Origin: Terriglobales bacterium
GTDB taxonomy: Bacteria > Acidobacteriota > Terriglobia > Terriglobales > Acidobacteriaceae
Direction: 5' to 3'
DNA length: 64,000 nucleotides
Assembly: GCA_030038475.1 (NCBI GenBank)
Contig: JASHOU010000057.1
Coordinates: forward strand, 1 to 64,000
Position 1 is the first letter of the stretch; every line of letters begins with the position of its first letter. This document shows, piece by piece, positions 59,635 to 64,000 of this stretch. The position numbers and the translations under genes were made by a program. The notes beneath the pieces were generated by a model. It searched no databases, was not told where the DNA came from, and saw only the letters and a program-made list of their open reading frames with translations.

Positions 59635-61560
59635 TCATCTCCTTGTGTCATCACAAGGGATGCGCAATACCCGATCATCCGTTTCCCCAAAAAGCATATC
59701 GAGCAGTTCCGGGCGGTTGCGCTGCAATCCACGGCTGTTTACTGTACCTTTTTCGGTCAACTCCCCAGCTGCGCTTGAAGGCGGAATCTCAACCAACAGG
59801 GCGGCGACAATCCGGTTGGAACTGCCGGTTCCGGTCGAAGCCAACTGCATCAATCGTTCGCGAAAGGTTGCCCGTAATTTCTTGTTTGCGGCGGTCTGTG
59901 CGGGTGTTGCCTCGCAACCGAGGCCGGCGGCCTCGGCGCATGCTTTCCAGTCGGGAAAGATGAGCATCCGCACATCCTCGCGGTCCGCGCCTACGATCAC
60001 AACTTCGTTGGCTAGCGGCCGCAGGGCATCGAGCGCGGCCAACCGCAACTTGCCGGCGCTGACGCGCGTGCCCGAAGTCAGCTTGAAGTCTTCACTGATC
60101 CGGCCATCAAAGCGCAAACCCGCTCTCGGCTGTTCCGGATCGATGAAGCTGAGCAGGTCACCCGAGCGGAAGAAGCCATCCTCATCGAAGGACGATTCCG
60201 TGGCCGACTGGTCGCGCCAGTAACCAGGAGTGACATTCGGGCCACGATACCAAGCCTCAAAGCTGTCATCATGCGGAACCAGTTTCAGATCCATTCCAGC
60301 CACTGGGATACCAACGACTCCCGGGCCGGTAGCGTAGAGGTTGCCGAAAAGAGCGATGGGACTGGTTTCGGTCATGCCGAGGCCGCTGACGGTCAAAATT
60401 TTTTGACCGGTGGCTTTGATCGTCAGTTGCTCGAGAGCGTTCCAGGTTGAGGGCTGCATCGATGCCGCGGCGTACCAGAGAAACTTGATGCGGCGGAAGA
60501 AGTGTTCGCGAAAGCTGCGATCGGCTTCGAGGTGCGGGATCAACAGTTCAAAACCCTTCGGCACATTGAAGTAAATCGTCGGCGATATCCGGCGCAATAG
60601 CTTCAGACTCTCGCCGAACAGCGCGGGCGTTGGCTTCCCCGGATCGATGTAGAGCGTGCCTCCGTTGTGCAGGACAATACTGAAATTGCTGTTACCACCG
60701 GCCGTGTGATTCCACGGAGCCCAATCCACCATCACCGGTGGCTCATCCGCCAGGATGGGCGCAACTTGCCGCTTCATTTGCGCGTTCGAGCAAAGCATGC
60801 CGTGCGTGTTGATCACTGCCTTAGGCACTCCGGTCGAGCCGGAGGTAAACAAATACTTCGCGACGGTTTCTCTGCCAACGCATGCCGCGGCTGCCATCAC
60901 GGTATTCCGCCGGCTGCCGTCGCCACGCAGCGAGGGAAAACTGATGATGTCCGATGAGGGCGGTAAATTGCGGAGGGCGACAACGGGAATACGACTCCCG
61001 GCCATGCCGAGCGCCTTTTCGATGGCTTCGCGATAAAGTTCTCCGTCATCCACGACCACCATGCCGGGAGTCAGCAGACGAAAGCTGTGCGACAGCTTGA
61101 GATAGTCGGTGGTTTGAAGCGCATAAGCGGGCGCGATAGGAGCAAATGGAATGCCAACATACACCGCCGCCAGAATGATCAACGCATAGTCGATGCTGTT
61201 CGCGGCCAGTATTGCGATCGGCCGCTCGGGGCCGAGATCGTAGGTGAGCAGACCCTCGGCCAGAGCCAATGCCGCCTCGCGTGCCTCGCGGTAAGAGATG
61301 GTCCGCTCGCCGTCTTTCGTCTGCTCGTTTTTCGTTTGCTCAATGATGAAAGCACGATCCGGCGCCTCCGCGGCCCAGCGGTCCAGCCAATCGCCGATGC
61401 GGCGGTCATAATCCGCCAGCGGTTCGACCGACCGCATCAGGTAACTTCCATCGGCTTGGCGGGTTAGTTCGACGTCGGGAGAGAAAAAACGTACTGGCCG
61501 TACGGGCGCATTCACGAGGGTTACCGGGGTTTCAGTGTACTCAACGTTAAGTGTACTCAA
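59635..61560 (-). CDS. fcs: feruloyl-CoA synthase-like acyl-CoA ligase
   Basis: 641 residues. AMP-binding ligase: YLFTSGSTGVPKAVINTH (P-loop), TVSGLGMTETSPIA, YRGPNVTPGYW, FRSGDLLSF and the C-terminal DGRISEDFKLTSGTRVSAGK. The layout (long form, VNVP-type gate region IYFNVPKGFELL) is that of feruloyl-CoA synthase and related aryl-CoA ligases. The substrate could be ferulate, 4-coumarate or another arylacid. The start is TTG at 61560, which overlaps the stop of the thioesterase gene. The gene lies 128 bp upstream of the split PEP-synthase operon on the same strand. Confidence 0.82.
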   Translation of the reverse strand: MSTLNVEYTETPVTLVNAPVRPVRFFSPDVELTRQADGSYLMRSVEPLADYDRRIGDWLDRWAAEAPDRAFIIEQTKNEQTKDGERTISYREAREAALALAEGLLTYDLGPERPIAILAANSIDYALIILAAVYVGIPFAPIAPAYALQTTDYLKLSHSFRLLTPGMVVVDDGELYREAIEKALGMAGSRIPVVALRNLPPSSDIISFPSLRGDGSRRNTVMAAAACVGRETVAKYLFTSGSTGVPKAVINTHGMLCSNAQMKRQVAPILADEPPVMVDWAPWNHTAGGNSNFSIVLHNGGTLYIDPGKPTPALFGESLKLLRRISPTIYFNVPKGFELLIPHLEADRSFREHFFRRIKFLWYAAASMQPSTWNALEQLTIKATGQKILTVSGLGMTETSPIALFGNLYATGPGVVGIPVAGMDLKLVPHDDSFEAWYRGPNVTPGYWRDQSATESSFDEDGFFRSGDLLSFIDPEQPRAGLRFDGRISEDFKLTSGTRVSAGKLRLAALDALRPLANEVVIVGADREDVRMLIFPDWKACAEAAGLGCEATPAQTAANKKLRATFRERLMQLASTGTGSSNRIVAALLVEIPPSSAAGELTEKGTVNSRGLQRNRPELLDMLFGETDDRVLRIPCDDTRR

Positions 61561-61982
61561 TGGCCGCCGAATTTGTTTTTCACTTCCTCCGGAATGGCGC
61601 GCGTCTCAAATTTTTCGGCGTCTCCATTGGGATGCGCAACCCAGACGCGCGTCTCGAAGCATTCGATTGCCATTGCCATCCCGTCGCCTTTCATCAACTG
61701 GTGGCGGACAACAAAGCTGCTCTTGCCCCACTTTGACACGGTCGATTCCACCACGACATCGTCGCCAAACCGGGACGGAATCATGAAGCGCGCCTTCATA
61801 TCTACGACGGGAATGCCGGCGATGCCGTAGGTCTTCAACATATCGCGTTTGAAAAGGCCAGCACGTTCAAACAGCGCGCGAGTGCAGGCGTCAAAAAACT
61901 CAAAATAGCGCGGGAAATAGACGATCCCGGCTGGGTCGCAATCTCCCCATTCGATGCGGATGGTTTGTCGATTCGTGAGCAT
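61557..61982 (-). CDS. hotdog-fold acyl-CoA thioesterase (4-hydroxybenzoyl-CoA thioesterase-like)
   Basis: 141 residues. The 4HBT motif is visible: IRIEWGDCDPAGIVYFPRYF, with the catalytic Asp and the following EFFD helix. VVDMKARFMIPSRFGDDVVV is the central part. It hydrolyses an acyl- or aroyl-CoA to the acid. ATG at 61982 (MLTNRQTIRIEW) matches the family start; an in-frame GTG at 62069 would add 29 residues. The stop overlaps the ligase start by four bases, so the two are coupled. Confidence 0.88.
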   Translation of the reverse strand: MLTNRQTIRIEWGDCDPAGIVYFPRYFEFFDACTRALFERAGLFKRDMLKTYGIAGIPVVDMKARFMIPSRFGDDVVVESTVSKWGKSSFVVRHQLMKGDGMAMAIECFETRVWVAHPNGDAEKFETRAIPEEVKNKFGGH

Positions 61983-62069
61983 GGAGGCGAATGTGGAATT
62001 ATAAGCGTTGACGGGATTGAATCCATGCGAGACCAATTTTCGGTGCTGATCTAAATCAGCGCTCTGCAC

Positions 62070-62198
62070 TCAATCATCTATTCGCTCTCCCCGAAAGAGA
62101 CGCCAAACCTTCACGATTTTCCCAATTGGATCAGGAATTACCCAAAGGGCAATGAGAAAGAGCGGTATTAGGGCATACCTCAAAACTTCTATGAACAT
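62070..62198 (-). CDS. possible 42-residue membrane protein
   Basis: A short open frame starts at ATG 62198 and ends in TGA immediately before the GTG of the thioesterase frame. It encodes MFIEVLRYALIPLFLIALWV then IPDPIGKIVKVWRLFRGERIDD: one hydrophobic segment and a basic amphipathic tail. This looks like a small membrane protein, but there is no strong ribosome-binding site and I recognise no family. Confidence 0.35.
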   Translation of the reverse strand: MFIEVLRYALIPLFLIALWVIPDPIGKIVKVWRLFRGERIDD

Positions 62199-62361
62199 GT
62201 CAATGAGTCTCGCATCGTCGAAATTAGATTAGTACCGGATTTTCGACTAAACTTTACCGTCTCTTTAGTTTGTTTTAGTTTGTCGAAACTTGGTTGATCA
62301 AAACCTAGACTATCAAAACGACTCACCGAATCCTGAATTCGCCGAAGCATGAGGAGATGAG

Positions 62362-63102
62362 ATGGCGAGATTCGTCCTCGTACATGGCGCCTTTTGTGGC
62401 GCATGGATCTGGAAGCCGCTAATCGAACGATTGAAGGCAAAAGGCCACTCTGTGGAGGCCCTCGATTTGCCGGGGCTGGGCGAGGACCACACGCCCGTAA
62501 GCGAAATTAGCCTCGATGCCTGCGCCGCCCGATTGTGTGAAGTGCTGGCATCGCATCCCGATCCGGCCATGGTTGTCGGCCACAGCATGGGCGGAATCAT
62601 TGCTACGCACGGAGCAGCACGCTGTCGCGAGCGGGTTGCGGCGCTCGTGTATGTAGCCGCATTTTTGCCCAAGGACGGCCAGAGTCTTCTTGACTTGACG
62701 AACCTTCCAGAGGGAGCGGGCGATCAGGTGCAGGCAAACATCGTGATCGAGGGAGAACCCCCGGTTGCCGTCATGCCCGTCGCTGCCTCGCGTCAGGCGT
62801 TGTACGACTGCTGCGCGGAAAACGTTGACGCCTGGGCGATCGAACAACAGCGCCCGCAACCGGTCGGGCCATTCGTTACACCTGTATCCATACCGGCCGG
62901 AGCCCTCGAGGACGTCAACCGGTACTACGTCGTATGCACGCAGGACCGAGCAATCATGCCGGCTTTGCAGCGCCGGATGATCGCCGAGAATCCATGCGCA
63001 GAGGTCGCTGAGCTCAATACAGATCACACACCGCAGTTGTCGATGACCGGGGAACTGGCTGAAGCGCTGCACCGTTTCGCGGTGCGATCACCGTTTGGCT
63101 GA
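62362..63102 (+). CDS. alpha/beta hydrolase
   Basis: 246 residues, single-domain alpha/beta hydrolase close in style to EstC/MenH-type and methyl-salicylate-type esterases. FVLVHGAFCGAWIWKPLIER (oxyanion region), the nucleophile Ser in VVGHSMGGIIATHG, an acid around CTQDRAIMP and His in NTDHTPQLS complete the triad. AGGAG precedes the ATG. It is divergent from the thioesterase-ligase operon. Its last 15 bases overlap the 3' end of the neighbouring dehydrogenase gene on the other strand. The substrate is unknown. Confidence 0.88.
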   Translation: MARFVLVHGAFCGAWIWKPLIERLKAKGHSVEALDLPGLGEDHTPVSEISLDACAARLCEVLASHPDPAMVVGHSMGGIIATHGAARCRERVAALVYVAAFLPKDGQSLLDLTNLPEGAGDQVQANIVIEGEPPVAVMPVAASRQALYDCCAENVDAWAIEQQRPQPVGPFVTPVSIPAGALEDVNRYYVVCTQDRAIMPALQRRMIAENPCAEVAELNTDHTPQLSMTGELAEALHRFAVRSPFG

Positions 63103-64000
63103 ATCATCGGCGAGGGTCGAGCGTTCGAAGGTTGAGTTTGCCGCTGCCAGGCGTTCAATCAATTCCGCCGGACGCCAATAATGGCCGAGCTTTTCGTGAT
63201 AGTAACGTATGCGCTCGGCAACATGACCGAGTCCGAGCGTGTCGGCATAAAACATCGGGCCGCCAAGGTGGCGCGGGAAACCATAGCCGCTCGTCCAGAC
63301 CACGTCGATGTCTGAGGCGCGCGAGGCGATGCCTTGTTCGAGAACCATCGCTCCCACGTTGATCAGCGACAGGATGCAGCGCTCAACGATTTCGTCATCT
63401 TTGATGTCGCGCCGCACCATATTTCTCTGCGCGGCGAGCGTCTCAATCAGGGCTGTCACTTCCGGATCGGGCATGGCGTCGCGACTGCCACTCTCGTACC
63501 GGTAGAAGCCGCGACCGGTCTTCTGGCCAAGCCAGCCGAGTTCGGTGAGGCGGTCGGCGATCACGAAGTAGGGATCGGGACGGCTCTCGCGCTTGTAAAG
63601 CTGAATTCGAGTCTTGGTTCCAACGTCGTTTCCGCCCAGATCGCTGACGCGCTGCGGACCCATTGCAAATCCGAATCGCTCAAGGGCCGCATCCACCTGC
63701 ATTGGCGAGGCGCCTTCCAGAAGCAGTTGCTCGGCTTCGCGAAAATAGCCGTCGAGCATCATACGATTCCCGATGAAACCGAAGGCGTCACGCGACACCA
63801 CCGGATTTTTCTTTAGCAATTTTGCCACCTGGAGCGCGGTTGCGAGCGTCTCGCCCGACGTGTCATTGCCACGCACAATCTCAAGCAACCTGGTAACGTT
63901 TGCCGGAGCGAAAAAGTGCAGTCCCAAGACGCGGCCCGGATGCGCGGTCGCGCGCGCCAGCTCGGTCACCGAAAGAGTCGAAGTATTCGAGGCAAGCAGA
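63088..64000 (-). CDS. 3-hydroxyacyl-CoA dehydrogenase (C-terminal part, partial)
   Basis: The gene is cut by the window edge: the N-terminus lies beyond 64000. The visible 303 codons contain LASNTSTLSVTELARATAHP, the catalytic motif GLHFFAPANVTRLLEIVRG (His, HFFxP), KNPVVSRDAFGFIGNRMM with the conserved domain start, and a second helical domain (DVVWTSGYGFPRHLGGPMFY). The long C-terminal part resembles the FadB/FadJ-type fused enoyl-CoA hydratase/dehydrogenase. It oxidises 3-hydroxyacyl-CoA in beta-oxidation with NAD+. Location upstream of the ligase-thioesterase genes suits side-chain oxidation of the aryl acid. Confidence 0.92.
   Translation of the reverse strand, partial: LLASNTSTLSVTELARATAHPGRVLGLHFFAPANVTRLLEIVRGNDTSGETLATALQVAKLLKKNPVVSRDAFGFIGNRMMLDGYFREAEQLLLEGASPMQVDAALERFGFAMGPQRVSDLGGNDVGTKTRIQLYKRESRPDPYFVIADRLTELGWLGQKTGRGFYRYESGSRDAMPDPEVTALIETLAAQRNMVRRDIKDDEIVERCILSLINVGAMVLEQGIASRASDIDVVWTSGYGFPRHLGGPMFYADTLGLGHVAERIRYYHEKLGHYWRPAELIERLAAANSTFERSTLADDSAKR

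Noticed and set aside
1-64000. CRISPR array or phage genes
   Set aside because: No regularly spaced direct repeats of CRISPR length and no capsid, terminase, integrase or transposase frame recognised.

Overview
The window looks like chromosomal DNA of an Acidobacteriota bacterium (Terriglobia, Koribacter or Sulfotelmatobacter-like). This is inferred from gene content: a 1,226-residue Oar-like TonB-dependent receptor with an N-terminal carboxypeptidase-regulatory domain, a PEP-CTERM protein, DUF6249 and DUF2520 proteins, a short secreted-looking protein ending in YNRPPPSC, a UPF0182 membrane protein, and frequent GTG/TTG starts. No marker gene proves the assignment. There is one tRNA gene (tRNA-Ala, CGC) and no rRNA, CRISPR array or intact transposase.

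Layout. 1-5.4 kb: a truncated RND efflux adaptor, an RraA-fold protein, a sugar kinase fused to a RapZ C-terminal domain and followed by a MurU-like nucleotidyltransferase (probable cell-wall sugar recycling), and an Rrf2 regulator without cysteines. 5.6-13.8 kb: a surface-polysaccharide block made of a heparinase/alginate-lyase-like enzyme, an AsnB-type amidotransferase and a secreted M28 peptidase on the minus strand, with an AlgD-like sugar-nucleotide dehydrogenase divergent from them. 13.9-18.5 kb: housekeeping genes (polX, cold-shock protein, Nudix, DUF2520, ribA). 18.7-20.75 kb: tRNA-Ala followed by a 2-kb segment bounded by a second copy of the tRNA 3' half. It holds one secreted protein, a decayed protein-kinase fragment and a 25-bp direct repeat, and looks like the scar of an integrated element. 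20.8-34.3 kb: UPF0182, PEP-CTERM protein, isoprenylcysteine-methyltransferase-like protein, two secreted GerW/YtfJ-like proteins, a VOC protein, an S53 protease, thiO, a coiled-coil protein, a diguanylate cyclase and fumC.

34.3-48 kb: remnants of two glucan/trehalose genes (GH15, TreY), then a radical SAM protein, a 2-hydroxyacyl-CoA-dehydratase-like protein and a 1,194-residue double-ATPase activase. This is an uncharacterised, presumably low-potential, ATP-driven electron-transfer system. Convergent to it is a complete hypCDEABF hydrogenase-maturation operon with no hydrogenase structural gene in the window. 48-53.4 kb: two decayed Ig-like surface-protein fragments, a cytochrome c and the TonB-dependent receptor.

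53.7-64 kb: the most unusual region. Five minus-strand genes encode a split PEP-synthase-like pair resembling phenylphosphate synthase, a stand-alone biotin carrier, a biotin-dependent carboxyltransferase-like protein and a HAD hydrolase; the last four overlap by 4 bp at each junction. No biotin carboxylase is present. Upstream on the same strand lie a feruloyl-CoA-synthase-like ligase, a hotdog thioesterase and, at the window edge, a 3-hydroxyacyl-CoA dehydrogenase. Together they suggest a degradation or carboxylation route for an aromatic or ketone-like substrate through phosphorylated and CoA-bound intermediates. The individual domains are clear; the pathway is inference.
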